This document shows, piece by piece, positions 37,801-50,757 of a DNA stretch of 64,000 nucleotides; positions within the stretch are counted from its first letter, which is position 1; the number at the start of each line of letters is the position of its first letter. The notes below the pieces were generated by a model. The model did not search any database. It was not told where the DNA came from and saw only the letters and a program-made list of their open reading frames with translations. Source of the DNA: Nectonema munidae (lineage: Eukaryota; Nematomorpha; Nectonematoida; Nectonematidae); the NCBI GenBank assembly GCA_030549495.1, contig JAUIRK010000967.1:186001-250000 (forward strand), in the 5' to 3' direction. The position numbers and the translations under genes were made by a program.

Positions 37801-38101
37801 TTTACTTTAAACTCACTTTTCTTCTCTTCCAACCTTTTCCCTTCATCGTTCTGTGTCTCTTTGAGTAAAGCTTTTTTGGGGGACGAATTTATGAGTAAGT
37901 GGGCCGGTTTGACGCGTATTTGGGGTTGACTCTGCGCTGAACATGTGAAGTTTGTGTGAGAAGGAACGATGGAAGTGTGGTACTGAGATTGGAATTCGTG
38001 CTTGGACTGAAAAATTAAGTTCATCAACAAAATAACAACAAACACCAGCGCTGTCGCTCCACCAAACAAAGATACAGCGAGAAGGACTTCGGAAGAAGGC
38101 A
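16812..38101 (-). CDS. Synaptotagmin-like gene (four coding exons in window, 5' exon missing)
   Basis: Synaptotagmins are membrane-anchored tandem-C2 proteins of vesicle trafficking and exocytosis. Minus-strand exons 37065-38101, 32094-32220, 21632-21868 and 16812-16891 join with matching phases (0, 1, 1) and give about 492 residues: an N-terminal transmembrane helix, a polar linker of about 190 residues, C2A and C2B. The end HWIECLNTPGKHIAQWHKL is the conserved C2B tail (HWxxMLxxPxxxIAQWHxL). Against synaptotagmin-1, C2A keeps the equivalents of D178 and D232, has Glu at D230 and lacks D172 and D238. C2B keeps D303, D363 and D371 but has Tyr at D309 and Leu at D365. I infer weak or no calcium binding, as in several divergent family members, but do not assign a subtype. 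The first split codon (xTG) needs an exon above 38101 that I could not find. Introns are 4.8, 10.2 and 4.7 kb and full of transposons. Confidence 0.9.
17264..19379 (+). mobile_element. hAT transposon, ZBED5-like, with TIRs and 8-bp target duplication
   Basis: The left end tggtagttcttaacc (17264-17278) pairs with ggttaagaatcactg (19365-19379), the CAGTGGTTCTTAACC type of hAT terminus. Flanks are gtttagtt (17256-17263) and gtctagtt (19380-19387), an 8-bp duplication with one difference. The 2116-bp interior carries a decayed transposase. It lies inside the last intron of the synaptotagmin-like gene, antisense to it. Confidence 0.88.
17930..19290 (+). pseudogene. Decayed hAT (ZBED5/SCAND3-like) transposase
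   Basis: Plus-strand translation shows a BED-finger-like segment with PKCVPCDNIWSHENMKHNKL (family form QCVVCxxxLSNESMKPSKL), then LDYFKRKVASLKAS (family form PLxFFKRKLEEL), HTIREYVIKPC, SCPVYSLQVDESKVFANTL (family form YFALQLDESTDV, first catalytic Asp region) and near the end LDPRFHVLVVAKQHQTSHS (family form IQPRFxxLxxxKQAxxSH). Stops and frame changes separate these blocks, for example a stop at 18226-18228, and the middle catalytic part is poorly preserved, so it cannot make a full transposase. Host ZBED5-type genes derive from this lineage, but here the intact element ends argue for a plain transposon. Confidence 0.82.
19388..21631. other. Synaptotagmin intron sequence, nothing else recognised
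   Basis: AT-rich intron DNA between the hAT element and the C2B exon. Open frames at 19793-20041, 20292-20504 and 20591-20881 have no recognisable motif. Confidence 0.5.
21632..21868 (-). CDS. Synaptotagmin-like, C2B middle exon
   Basis: The acceptor tttcactttag precedes 21868 and the donor AAAG|GTAATG follows 21632. It encodes PYVRLTLLAKQQVLVKKKSQ (the basic strand that binds acidic lipids or AP-2 in the family), then SPVFNEAFTF (family form NPxFNExFxF), a shortened loop 3 VMDSLKEDSLTSDPTFGKV and LLSYNSK. It starts and ends in phase 1. Relative to synaptotagmin-1 the loop-3 D365 position is Leu while D363 and D371 are kept. Confidence 0.95.
22225..24165 (+). mobile_element. Partial second copy of the 4.4 kb array-bearing element
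   Basis: It matches 8742-11336 in the same orientation, beginning at ctttactaaaaaattaattg and ending at attcaggcctga. It lacks both inverted arms and all of array 2. Array 1 is represented by only about six units (near 22608, 22761, 22913, a fragment, 23171, 23319). It lies in the 10-kb intron of the synaptotagmin-like gene. Confidence 0.85.
24645..26196. mobile_element. Inverted-repeat element with AATTCGGCCT sub-repeats
   Basis: The left arm (24645-24696) holds three copies of a gacaattcggcctca-like motif. The right arm (26104-26196) holds about five copies in reverse (gaggccgaattttctt, aggccgaattgacctc). The arms pair over about 50 bp. No coding capacity is visible. It contains the hAT-type insertion at 25452-25900. 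Superfamily unknown; no target-site duplication was identified. Confidence 0.55.
25452..25900. mobile_element. hAT-type MITE with perfect 8-bp target duplication
   Basis: Termini cagtgcccgcgctaa and tagcgcgggctctg pair over about 30 bp (cagwgcccgcgcta then aaattttaggg). Both flanks are agtgtatg (25444-25451 and 25901-25908), identical. The 449-bp interior has G-runs and C-runs and no transposase. Nested in the 24645-26196 element. Confidence 0.9.
26197..26996. other. Intron sequence, nothing recognised
   Basis: A short imperfect run of catcat-type triplets (26420-26570) and an unsupported 83-codon minus frame at 26541-26792. No exon borders or motif. Confidence 0.45.
26997..27260. mobile_element. 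pogo/Tigger-type MITE
   Basis: The element starts cagttcggg and ends gacttcactg, both flanked by TA (26995-26996 and 27261-27262). Inner ends carry ttcgttata/ttcgttgta, as in the CAGT-GAACCTCGTTATAACG ends of pogo-like elements. There is a second inner inverted pair, cgaatttcgg against cgaaatttcg. 264 bp, non-coding. Confidence 0.65.
27586..27637. mobile_element. Solo hAT-type terminus
   Basis: The reverse complement reads tagatgtcccgatcgatacc followed by gaccgattccgat, an Ac-like hAT end. A separate end-like tagggatgtaagg (reverse complement) sits at 27758-27772. The other termini were not found. Confidence 0.35.
27773..29242. other. Intron sequence, nothing recognised
   Basis: AT-rich. 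A solo pogo-like end (aaagggatttcactgta) occurs near 28755-28771. No exon-like open frame. Confidence 0.4.
29243..29371. mobile_element. piggyBac-type MITE flanked by TTAA
   Basis: TTAA-cccatttacgacc at the left and ggtcttaaatggg-TTAA at the right: 13-bp inverted ends beginning CCC inside TTAA duplications (29239-29242, 29372-29375), the piggyBac signature. 129 bp. Contains internal tcgtctgc motifs shared with other small elements here. Confidence 0.75.
30709..30823. mobile_element. piggyBac-type MITE flanked by TTAA
   Basis: TTAA-cctttaacaatttcagaca at the left and tgtctgaaaggg-TTAA at the right, 115 bp in all, with TTAA at 30705-30708 and 30824-30827 and an internal atcgtctgc. Confidence 0.65.
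31098..31197. mobile_element. Probable piggyBac-type MITE flanked by TTAA
   Basis: TTAA (31094-31097) then ctcattttg, and caaaatgga then TTAA (31198-31201). The inverted match is short and imperfect; the TTAA flanks and 100-bp size fit the neighbouring elements. Confidence 0.45.
32094..32220 (-). CDS. Synaptotagmin-like, C2A/C2B joining exon
   Basis: The acceptor tccattttag precedes 32220. The frame starts IPEKRNIGEILVSLCYHG, and GEILVSLCY is the canonical first strand of C2B. It continues LNMVVLKARNIATPDSHSH (family form LTVxIxKARNLKxMD). The donor is TAT|GTAACG after 32094, phase 1, so the split codon becomes TAC (Tyr) just before PYVRL in the next exon, where most family members have Asp (SDPYV). 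Length 127 bp; phases fit both neighbours exactly. The GTAACG donor is not the strongest form, so this border is a little less certain than the acceptor. Confidence 0.88.
32310..32730. mobile_element. hAT-type MITE with 8-bp target duplication
   Basis: The left end aagcgtttctcaacc pairs with gtttgagaaagactg. Flanks ctttagtg (32302-32309) and ttttagtg (32731-32738) differ by one base. 421 bp, non-coding. Confidence 0.8.
33475..33813 (+). pseudogene. Tc1/mariner-IS630-type transposase, C-terminal fragment
   Basis: The frame reads WLIMDNAKIHKTQTIENL, with the second catalytic Asp in MDNAKIH, and then LKFLSPYSYMLNPIELAFLK, with the third acidic residue in NPIE. These are the DDE_3 signatures (MDNAxIHxS and LPPYSPxLNPIExxF). 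The first Asp and the DNA-binding N-terminus are absent. After about 33740 the match fades before a stop at 33811-33813. It is a truncated plain DNA transposon relic in an intron of the synaptotagmin-like gene. Confidence 0.8.
33938..34062 (+). repeat. Minisatellite, about 21-bp unit, six copies
   Basis: Six consecutive versions of aaaaaagacactttagaattt. The last unit changes to aaaaaagaccgtttagaact, which matches the end motif of the inverted repeat at 35774-36043 and of 61150-61187. Confidence 0.9.
34690..34794. mobile_element. Probable piggyBac-type MITE, one end decayed
   Basis: The right end ggtcgataacggg-TTAA (34795-34798) is clear. The left end TTAC-atggatgtcgacc is a decayed partner. 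The internal tttagatatcatcgtctg resembles the element at 29243-29371. Confidence 0.45.
35333..35634. mobile_element. hAT-type MITE with 8-bp target duplication
   Basis: The left end cagccgttctcaatct pairs with aggttaagaaccaccg. Flanks are ttttaagg (35325-35332) and tttcaaag (35635-35642), six of eight alike. 302 bp, no coding capacity. Confidence 0.7.
35774..36043. mobile_element. Inverted-repeat MITE with TAGTTCTATTTT ends
   Basis: Left arm tagttctattttatctctttg and caattctatttt; right arm gaattgcaagagacaaaatag and gacaaaatagaacta, the reverse complement with small gaps. A further end of the same kind (agacaaaatagaactaaaattg) is at 61150-61187. Superfamily unknown. Confidence 0.5.
36529..36940 (+). 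repeat. Direct repeat, copy 1, left of the TM-C2A exon
   Basis: About 412 bp nearly identical to 38670-39110 in the same orientation, from ctgaccaaattagatttttc to ttttttaatattgatta. No inverted ends were seen. The G-tract reads agggagggg here. Confidence 0.92.
37065..38101 (-). CDS. Synaptotagmin-like, transmembrane-linker-C2A exon
   Basis: The acceptor acgtgttttag precedes 38101; the donor TCAAAG|GTATGC follows 37065. 345 full codons follow two bases of a split xTG codon. Residues about 4-30 form one hydrophobic helix (LLAVSLFGGATALVFVVILL). A polar, Ser/Glu/Lys-rich linker follows to about residue 215, then C2A from GRITFSLLMD (about 220) to about 335. C2A motifs are YVKVIVLPERRHKMRTRVVR (family form YVKVxLLPDKKxKxxTKV), NTANPEYQEVFTL and YEFDAYSND. 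Loop 1 is shortened to LPKVMDAYVK, so one Asp ligand is missing, and Glu replaces the first Asp of loop 3. The exon is unusually long because linker and whole C2A are uninterrupted. The translation start lies in an unseen upstream exon, or the split codon is itself the ATG. Confidence 0.9.
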
Positions 38102-38669
38102 CTAAAACACGTAAAAGAAACTTTTTATTCAAAAGAAGAAATTAACGATTTTTACAAGTATAAAGGCATCACGCCATAATCTCTTCAAATTATATTCCGA
38201 CCAGGAAATTTTTGTAGCGAAAAATTTACAAAATATATACAAAGAAATGCCTCCATTGTTAGAAATGAGAGAAAACTTTTTAAATTGCTTTAGCATCTGA
38301 TGAAGATGAATTTTGACAATATAATTTAAAACTTTTCTTATCGTAAAATACAAAAATGTTAATGTAATTCTTTAATCTTAAATTGTCATTGATTTTGTAA
38401 GATTATTATTTAAAAATGGTATTTAAAATTTTTCTAATGATAAAAATCAACTAAGAGAAGATACTGAACAAATCAATTACAATATGTAAGAAGTGGATGT
38501 CATTGAAACTTTTGACGTTGGGGCAGCATTGAAATTTTTGTTCTGGGGTGTCGGTGAAACAATTTCTCTCGCACGCCATATAGGCACGTGAGAGTCTTGC
38601 CTGTCCCCCTCAGATTTAATAAAACAAAGCTCTTTGTTATATGGAAAAAATATGTTGTAGTCATGTTGA

Positions 38670-39110
38670 CTATTTCTTCTTTACTTTTCTGACCAAATTA
38701 GATTTTTCTATATATTTTTTTTAATGTTGAAAATGACAAACTTTTTAAAATGTCGTTATTATTTTGACTATATTTAGACTAGTTTTGACTCATGAAGATA
38801 TGTATGTGTTTTTACGCTCTTTATATGTGAGGATAAATTCTATGATTGAATGATATATGAGACAAAAATTTCAATACTCTATTAACTATAAACACATACT
38901 TTACGTTTATTTCAAGGTTTATAGGGGACACGTCTGAAAAGAAAAAATTATCAAAAGTAAAAATGACAAAAAGAAAAAATTTCAGGAGAGGGGGGGGGGG
39001 GGGATTTTACATGTGTGTAAGAAACTCTTCCTAGATACGGCACTCGCTCACCACATCTCCGTATTGGTATATATGTATTCATTGTGTTTTATATTTTTTA
39101 ATATTGATTA
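38670..39110 (+). repeat. Direct repeat, copy 2, right of the TM-C2A exon
   Basis: Matches 36529-36940 with a few small insertions (for example a second gactatatttagacta and a short tgattgaatg stretch). The G-tract has grown to a run of about 13 G near 38991-39003. Confidence 0.92.
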
Positions 39111-39962
39111 AAATTTTAAAAATTTTTTTAAATTTCTTTAATTAATAATACAGGCAAGACATTGATGAAAACAACATATAAAAGATCGATAGGGAGGGTT
39201 ATCATTTGGCAAGGAGATTTTGGAGTTGGGGTTATGAGTGGCAAAGATGACATATGGTGTAACACATGCATACACCTGTTCCTTGTGAGAGGCTTTTAAA
39301 GCGACGCTATCACTATCACATAAAACAACGACACCTTTTGTTGTGGTTTCATAGCGAAAGAAGTGAAGGACTCACTTCGATTTTGAAAATTACTGCTTCA
39401 GCTGAAATAAATCATTTAATTTGCGCATTCAACGCGAATAAGCGATTTTTGTGAAAGGCTCTTATGCTTTTTCAATCTAAAAAGTTAGCGGACCCTGAAC
39501 ATAAACCATAACTGTAAACTTAAACCTAAAGCTCGACCACCGATTAAACTTAATCCTAACCTAAATCTTAACGTTAGCCCTTAACCAGGGGGATTTAGAG
39601 GTTGAGGATGATGAAGATTTCAAAGCGCACATTTTAGGACTCAGATTACCAGCATTTATTTATGTTTTTGATTATTCCCATAAATCGCCAATTTAAAAAT
39701 GCCTCTTTAACTCTTTTTCATGTTAAATAACAAATGAAAAAAAGGGGAGCTTCTCTATCAAAAATTGATCTTATTCGGAGCTTAAAGAATCCGATCCCTC
39801 CTTCTTACAAGTTGCATGATTGCAATGCTCTTTGTACTAAAAAACATCTGCAACATAAATAATGAAATTTTTCATTTTTAAATATTCATTTATCGTTATT
39901 TAAAATTCTATCAAAAGCCAATCAAATTCTATTTAAAAATCATACAAATATATATGACTTTG
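39111..39962. other. Spacer, nothing recognised
   Basis: Contains a degenerate cctaaa/taaacct-rich patch (39500-39590). No exon or element called. Confidence 0.4.
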
Positions 39963-40160
39963 TATCTGCACATGGCAGAGTGGGGGAGTGTAGAGTCCTG
40001 ATCCAATCGTTCTGTGTTCGCTTCCTATCGCGAATATCCTTTTCATCTGCCCAACTACGGAAAAATCTTCTTTCCTTGGATGCGATACCGAAAACTAAAA
40101 AAGCAGCAAACTAAATAACTAATTAACTTTGCTAACTAACTAATTGCCTGACTAACAAGT
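39963..40160 (+). mobile_element. tRNA-derived SINE, family B
   Basis: An A box tggcagagtgggg (39973-39985) fits TGGCNNAGTGG exactly. A B-box-like gttcgcttcc is at 40016-40025. The body runs through gcccaactacgg and ttggatgcgatacc and the tail has aactaacta repeats. A reverse-strand relative at 60511-60635 shares the body. Confidence 0.75.
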
Positions 40161-40276
40161 AATTAAAATGAAGACAATTTTGAATAGAGATTTATGAAGT
40201 CTTGCTTTTTGAAAAGGAACGTGTTAACACTGAAACTTTTTAATATTGGAAACCAAGGGGAATCAATAAACGCCTT

Positions 40277-40445
40277 CATTAGTAAGATTGGCTGGATAGT
40301 AGATGTCTGGTTTCAATAGAACAGGGTCTTGGTTTCGATCCAGCATCAAGCATCATTTCACTATAATTATATCTTTCATATACATATTTTTAGGGTCATC
40401 AAGCGAGTAAAATCCTAAAAAATGTGTCTGTCTTTCTTTATGCAA
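40277..40445 (+). mobile_element. tRNA-derived SINE-like element, family C
   Basis: A-box-like ttggctggatagtag and B-box-like ggtttcgatcc occur near 40285-40345, followed by a tail ending in the 64-bp segment 40382-40445, which is repeated identically at 41964-42027. Confidence 0.5.
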
Positions 40446-41050
40446 CACACACCACATTTCATATTTTTATAAGAAAGAAGAATTACTGTTTAAGACAAAA
40501 TGTAAGGAATGGAGTCCATTAAAATTACGTAACCAAAAAATCCTCACGATCATAATTTCCAGAGTTTAGGTAAGAAAAATTTAAAACTTTTTTAGTGTAA
40601 ATATAAGACGCATGATGATGTAATAATCCAATTATGAATTTAAGAATCGTAAACTAAAGAAAAATGGATTTGCATGTTTTATTAATCGTTTTTCTTTCAA
40701 ATTATTTTACCAGACACTCCGGCATGATTGTACTCCAACTTTGTGAAATGCTTGATCCAAGAGAGTGCAATTAAGGTTATTTAAAAGCACCCTGTTTACA
40801 AAGTTTATTTGGCATGCTTGGTAAAAGAAATTAACACATGGTAAAAGAATTTTGAGATTTTCACCATTTAAACTTGTTAATAATTCAATAATGCAGTTAC
40901 CTAAGACCACTTAGAAGAAGAAACAAAAGTTGTGCTTGTGAATTAGTATTCGCTTAGTCAAATTCCAAAAAACTCAAAGATGATTAGTTGAGGAGAATTG
41001 AAAATAATAGTTATAAACACGGGTTGTTTTAATTCAGATTTTCGTTAAAG

Positions 41051-41106
41051 CTCCGCATCTAAACTTAAAAATTTTGGTGTTAAATATATACTCCGCATCT
41101 AAACTT
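41051..41106 (+). repeat. 16-bp direct repeat pair
   Basis: ctccgcatctaaactt occurs at 41051-41066 and again at 41091-41106. A 79-codon frame at 41074-41313 spans the second copy but has no recognisable motif. Confidence 0.7.
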
Positions 41107-41440
41107 TTGTCCAATTTAGTGAATATTTCTTGGAGTTCTACGATCAGATATTATGTCGTCAGGCCTTCCAAAGTGCATAGATTAGAGAAGCAAAATATGG
41201 ATGAAAATTTTTTATTAGTGATTCTGCACTTAATCGATAAGAAACAGAATTTAAATGCTGGATCCCAATTGGTTAACGATCTTGAAAACTCTACCCACTC
41301 CTCTGTAATATAAAAAAATATGATTAAGGACAATTGCCGTATGTGACATGATTTTATTGCATTAAAACGGATAAAAAAAACCATACTAGAAAACTATAGA
41401 ACTCTATAGAAAATTATAGAGCTAGCTGGAATGATAATGG

Positions 41441-41692
<252 letters not shown>

Positions 41693-41864
41693 CAGTACAA
41701 ATTCATACTCTTGAAACCTAAAAGGAAAATATTTGAAAGGGAATGTAGAAGAATTACACGAGTGGTCTGCCAAGGGTACGTGAGAAAACAACTTAATATA
41801 AAATGTATATAAAGACAATATATAAACTTAGTTTTAGATTTAGAAAAGATTTAAGATAGAATAT

Positions 41865-42765
41865 ACTGTTGAGAGCAAATGTTTACGGCCACAGGTAATA
41901 TTTTTTCCTCTACAATCGTTTGCTAATGGAAATTTATTTATATTAAATTAATTCATTATAAAGACATATTTTTAGGGTCATCAAGCGAGTAAAATCCTAA
42001 AAAATGTGTCTGTCTTTCTTTATGCAAGTTGTATCTATTAAAATTTCCGTACAAAAGTTTTTGGCCATTTGTTGACTTTTCAGGTAAAAACATTTTTTTT
42101 CAAATTTTAATATAAATTTTTATCATTGTTTTTTCTAAATTTGATTTCTTTAAATCGTCTGCTTTCTTTAACGATCTTTTCACAACGTCTTTTTTTAACT
42201 GACATGCCTAAAGTATCTCTAGAATTGAGAACAAAAGTCAAAGAGTTATTTCAAAATGATTTTATCTAGAAGTTAAGTTAGTTTTATCTAGGTAATATTT
42301 TTCAAATTTTATCAAAATATAAATGTACAGGAACTGTAGCCAACAAACTCAAAAGCGGTCGTCTTCAAAAATTACTGATAACAGATATCAGAAAATTAGT
42401 GAGAATGTCAAAGATTAATCCCAATTTATCTGCAAAGCAATTAATGGAAAAAATGATTTAAATGTGCGTTTAGCAGCTAAAAAATCAGCTTTGAATAAAA
42501 ATTAAAAAAAGATTTGAGTGGGCAAAAGGAAAATTTTTATGGAGCGTGTATGATTGGCATAATGTAATTTTTGGTGATAAATCAAAGATTGAGCTTCTTA
42601 CTAATTCAAGGCAATATGTTAGAAAGCCTAAAGGAATGCAATTTGATAAACGTTATACCGTAAAAACGTTCAAACACGAAAGAAAAGTTTGATGCTTTGG
42701 GGATTTATAAAAAGAATTGGTAGAAGAAAGTTGTTAAAAATTGATGGAACATTCAATACTATAAA
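41865..42765 (+). mobile_element. Tc1-like transposon remnant with decayed transposase
   Basis: A TA followed by ctgttgagagcaaatgttta and cggccac at 41865 resembles a Tc1 inverted terminus; a second terminus-like gtacaaaagtttttggccat occurs at 42050. From the ATG at 42204 translation gives MPKVSLELRTKVKELFQNDF, then a stop. Further blocks in other frames are TVANKLKSGR, NPNLSAKQLMEK, VIFGDKSKIEL (first catalytic Asp, codon 42576-42578; family form SDESKF) and VMLWGFIKRIGRRKL (family form VMVWGxF). The match stops near 42765 before the second Asp, so the 3' part is lost. At least three stops or frame changes. Confidence 0.8.
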
Positions 42766-43029
42766 TTAAAACTAATTAATAAAAACTAATTTACTCCCCA
42801 ATATAAATATCAATAATATATTTCATAACATCATGACGCTGCTTGCCATAGGTCTTGTTTGACTCAGCAATTTAAAATTAAAATTCTGTGTCTTTTAAAA
42901 AACTGGCCACCTCAAAGCTCTGAAATTAAAAGCTATTATAAATTAATCTGCATTGATGAAATATTGAATTTTTTTTGAAAAAATCCAGAGGCTTCAGAGA
43001 ATTAATGATTTTATTTTTTTTGAAAAAAA

Positions 43030-43075
43030 TGTGCCCTTTTTGCCACCCCATTTTTTATTTTTCGCTATGCCACTG
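43030..43075. mobile_element. Solo hAT-type terminus
   Basis: Ends tatgccactg at 43075; the reverse complement cagtggcatagcg is a common hAT start. The left partner was not found, and the sequence from about 42790 may belong to this element. Confidence 0.4.
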
Positions 43076-43249
43076 ATCAGATCCAAGGGAAGAATAATAA
43101 TCTGCGATAGCTTATTAAGATCAATCTAATATAAATTCTCATCCCTGTAACCGGTTTGATAATAGCAAAAATAATGACAGTGTTGAACATTGCTTCAAAT
43201 TTTCATTCTTAAAGATATTTAAAAAAATTTTTTTGAAAAAAACTAACAT

Positions 43250-43357
43250 TTGTGTGTTTATGGGTGTGTGTATATGTATGTGTTGTGTTGTGTATGTGTG
43301 TGTAACTAACTCTCTATGGTCTGTATGTAGTACATGTATGCGTGCGTGTGTGTGTCC
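43250..43357 (+). repeat. Degenerate TG-rich simple repeat
   Basis: Two blocks of tgtgtgtatatgtatgtg-like sequence separated by a short unique part. Confidence 0.8.
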
Positions 43358-43897
43358 TTGTAAAAAGAAGACTGTAGTTTATAGTTATATAACTATCTAA
43401 GCTTACTTATAGAGAACTTCCAAAAATTAAGAGTTAAAAATTGTTCATAGTCTTGGAGAAAAGTAAAGTTTTTGATAAAAGAAGGGTTAAAATTCGACAA
43501 AGGAGAATAACTCGTTTGAAGAATAAATATATGTAGATTAAAAAAGCTAAGAATACTTAATGAACGTAATTTTAAATGATGATGAATGTTTGAAGAAGTA
43601 ATGATTTTTAGCCATAAAAAAGATCGATATTAAATATAACTTTTATGTCGTATACAATTATTACTTGTGATAAACTACATATATATTTGGAATAATAAAT
43701 ACAAAAGAAAATGAAGATGTTTAATTTAGTAGAAAATGTTTTAATTAAAGTTTGAAAAATTCAAGCCGTACTTTTAATTATTTAAGCAATCTAATCTATT
43801 TTGATATAAACCTTATAACATTTTCATCCTTATATGAAAACATAATCATTATTAAAGAAACAACGTCTCTATCAGTCTTTTCAAAATTCATCTCATC

Positions 43898-47953
<4,056 letters not shown>

Positions 47954-50007
47954 TTTTAATAAATTGATAAAAATTAGTGTCAAATTTTTATAAAATCATG
48001 CCCACAAAAATAATACTTTTTTGAAAATACCGCAGACACCTCAAGTTTTTCGCACGCGACAAAAAAATTATTTGGAGCTTTGGAACTAAGTGCAAAAAAA
48101 TAAATCAATATAATAGAACAACTTCATTCAATTATCTCAATATTAATGGGTTGAACTTTTCAGAAATATAAGTTGAATTTGATAAAATTTATTCAGATCA
48201 AGTGGAAAAAGATTAACATCATGATGATAATAATGGCCATGTTGATATAATAAAGAAGAATTAATAAATAAATAATCTAATCTAATATATAATAATGCTA
48301 ATAATAATAATATAATGCTAATAATAGGATAGTTAATTAAAATGACTTAACATCACAACAATAATTTATCCCAGCATGAATGATAGATTAATTAATAAAA
48401 ATAATGAAAAAAATTTAGTGTTAATGCACGCTCAAGTTTTCTTCTTACAGACACAAAGACTGATATGGATTAAATAATATACAAAAATTACATCTATTTT
48501 ACTGCATAGCCTACACATAATATATGTATAATATACACATTCACTTTCTCCGTGTCCCGAGCACAATCCACTATTTTATTAGAGGAAATATTACTATTAA
48601 CCTTAGCAGGACGGAACTTTTTATAGCAACAACTGAAATAACTTTTTAGAGAAAAAATATTTTCATTCCTTTTCATGAAATTAGAAGATTTAGGCGGATT
48701 TTCTGATCTTCAAACCGTTACAAATTGGTTTTGAAAAAGCCAAAAACTACTTTTTTTATTCTTCACAAAATAATTAATATGAAAAACATTTGAAAGTAAA
48801 TGAAAAGTTTTTATACTAAAAAAAGAGATATAAATATTATTTGGAGTAAAATTTTCCTAAACTTTCTATTTGGAAACATAAGATTGATGAATAAAAAAGT
48901 AAGATTGTAAATGGAAGATATAACCGGGATAATGCCGTAAAACCCAGACATCTGGCAGACATACTTAGGTATGTATAAGAAAATTTTGCTTTCTTTACAT
49001 ATCTTTTGCTACTTTTGCTCAAAAATTTGGGACAAACTTAACTGTGAAAAATTTCCCATTTAGCATAATTAGTAAACATAAAAGTAAAGTCAGAAACAAT
49101 CTAAAGGATTCAGCTAAGGCCCAAATATTTTGACACAGTAGCGTAAAATATTAAATACATCTTCACTTATTTCTTTAGAAATTTGGGATCAATTAAAACA
49201 CTCCCGTCTTTAGGTTATTTCTCTGATTTGCATTTTTCTTCTTTCAACATTCTTTAACCATTGACTAGATCTAAATTCAGGTTTTTTGGCTATTAAGTCT
49301 GGTTTAACCTTCAATCAATTCCTTAATTCTTTTTCTTCCACTGATCTTATTTGTAGTCGAAATTTTAAGATTATTCTCTCTTTAATTTTTTGAAACTTTT
49401 TTTCTATTGTTTGAAATTAAAATTACGTACTCATATGAAAAAAATAAAAAGGTTGTATTCCGTACAAAGTTTTGGATAAGTATATCGAGCAAAGCAAAAG
49501 ACAAATAAATAGTGTTCAAAATATAGAAGACAAGGTAGAGGACGGAGGAATGAAAAATTGTAAAAAAAATAGGCTTTGAACTTCAATCAAAAACAAAAAT
49601 CAGTAGTTATGGTATTTTCCTGTTGCAATTATCTCTTATATTTGATCTATTAGATACACGTCATAGACTCGTAAATTAGGATACTCTCAGTCATCTGCAG
49701 AGAAGGGTTGGGCTGGTTGCCCAAAAATCTCTGAAGCAAGAAAATCTCTAAATGGATATTATTAGAAAATGGTAATTAATAAATTAAATATGAAAACCAT
49801 GATCAGGAAAAAGGTATACTTTAGTGAAAGCTTTTAAGCATTTTTAATAGAAAATGCTTGAATTAGTTTAGTAAAGCATTTGATAAATGATAAGTTACAA
49901 AAGAATTTTCTTAAGAGATTTTCTTACTTCAGAGACTTTATAAGAATCATTGGATCAAATACATTTTTTTTAAAATACGCAACTCTATTTTCTGGACCAG
50001 GCCTCAT
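47954..50007. other. AT-rich spacer, nothing recognised
   Basis: TAA/AAT-rich simple sequence at 48200-48420. Open frames at 48494-48676 and 48837-49022 (minus) lack motifs. Confidence 0.45.
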
Positions 50008-50086
50008 GTTGCTAAAGGTGGAGGGCCTTTTCAGTTCTCAGGTTGCTTAGTGGTTGCTTAGATTTGAGGCCTGCACCCTTAGCAAC
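50008..50086. repeat. Short inverted repeat (hairpin)
   Basis: gttgctaaaggtggagggcc (50008-50027) pairs with ggcctgcacccttagcaac (50068-50086) around a loop of about 40 bases. Confidence 0.6.
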
Positions 50087-50757
50087 TCGGTGCCTAATAA
50101 AGAATAAAAAGTGTAATAATTTTTATAAGTCAAATACAAATGAAGATACTTTTGTTGAAGGAATCCAAAAATGAAATATGAATACAAACTAAAATGTATT
50201 TAAGTCACCGTTAGTTGAGGCATACATTGAAGAATGGAAGATAGTGAAGTGTTATTAATAATGTGGATGCCTTTTTAATGTGTCGTCTATCGGAGATAAG
50301 AAAAGAACTGGATGATGACTTGATTGTGCGATTGTTGACTGCTTCATTCAGTTGAATTGTTAAGCCAATAAACGTTGGAAGGTTTCATAGGATATAATTG
50401 AGCTGAGCATAAAATGTTAATTCTTTATTCGGTAACATTAACGAAGTTAAGATATTTGTAAACTGTATAACTTTTAAGTTGACCGCATAATTCGTTAAAG
50501 AAAGAATGAGCGTTCGTTACTTTATATTTTAAATTATTTAAAAGTTAATCGCACAAATCAATAATGGGTATTTAGAGTGGATATTTTCTTTAAAGAAGCC
50601 ATGAAGCAACGGTGTGCACTAAAGAGAGCAATAAAGAGGAAAAAGGTTATGATTTTTTAGTAATATAAATGTGTCGTAAACAAATGAGTTCGTCAAGAAT
50701 TCGTAAAAGATAAAACCCAATATTGGGTATAAATTTTGTTGTAAACTACCTCTAGAC

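Noticed and set aside
39973-40025. Possible functional tRNA gene at the near-perfect A box
   Set aside because: The B box is imperfect, no acceptor stem pairing was seen and the sequence continues into a repeated SINE body.
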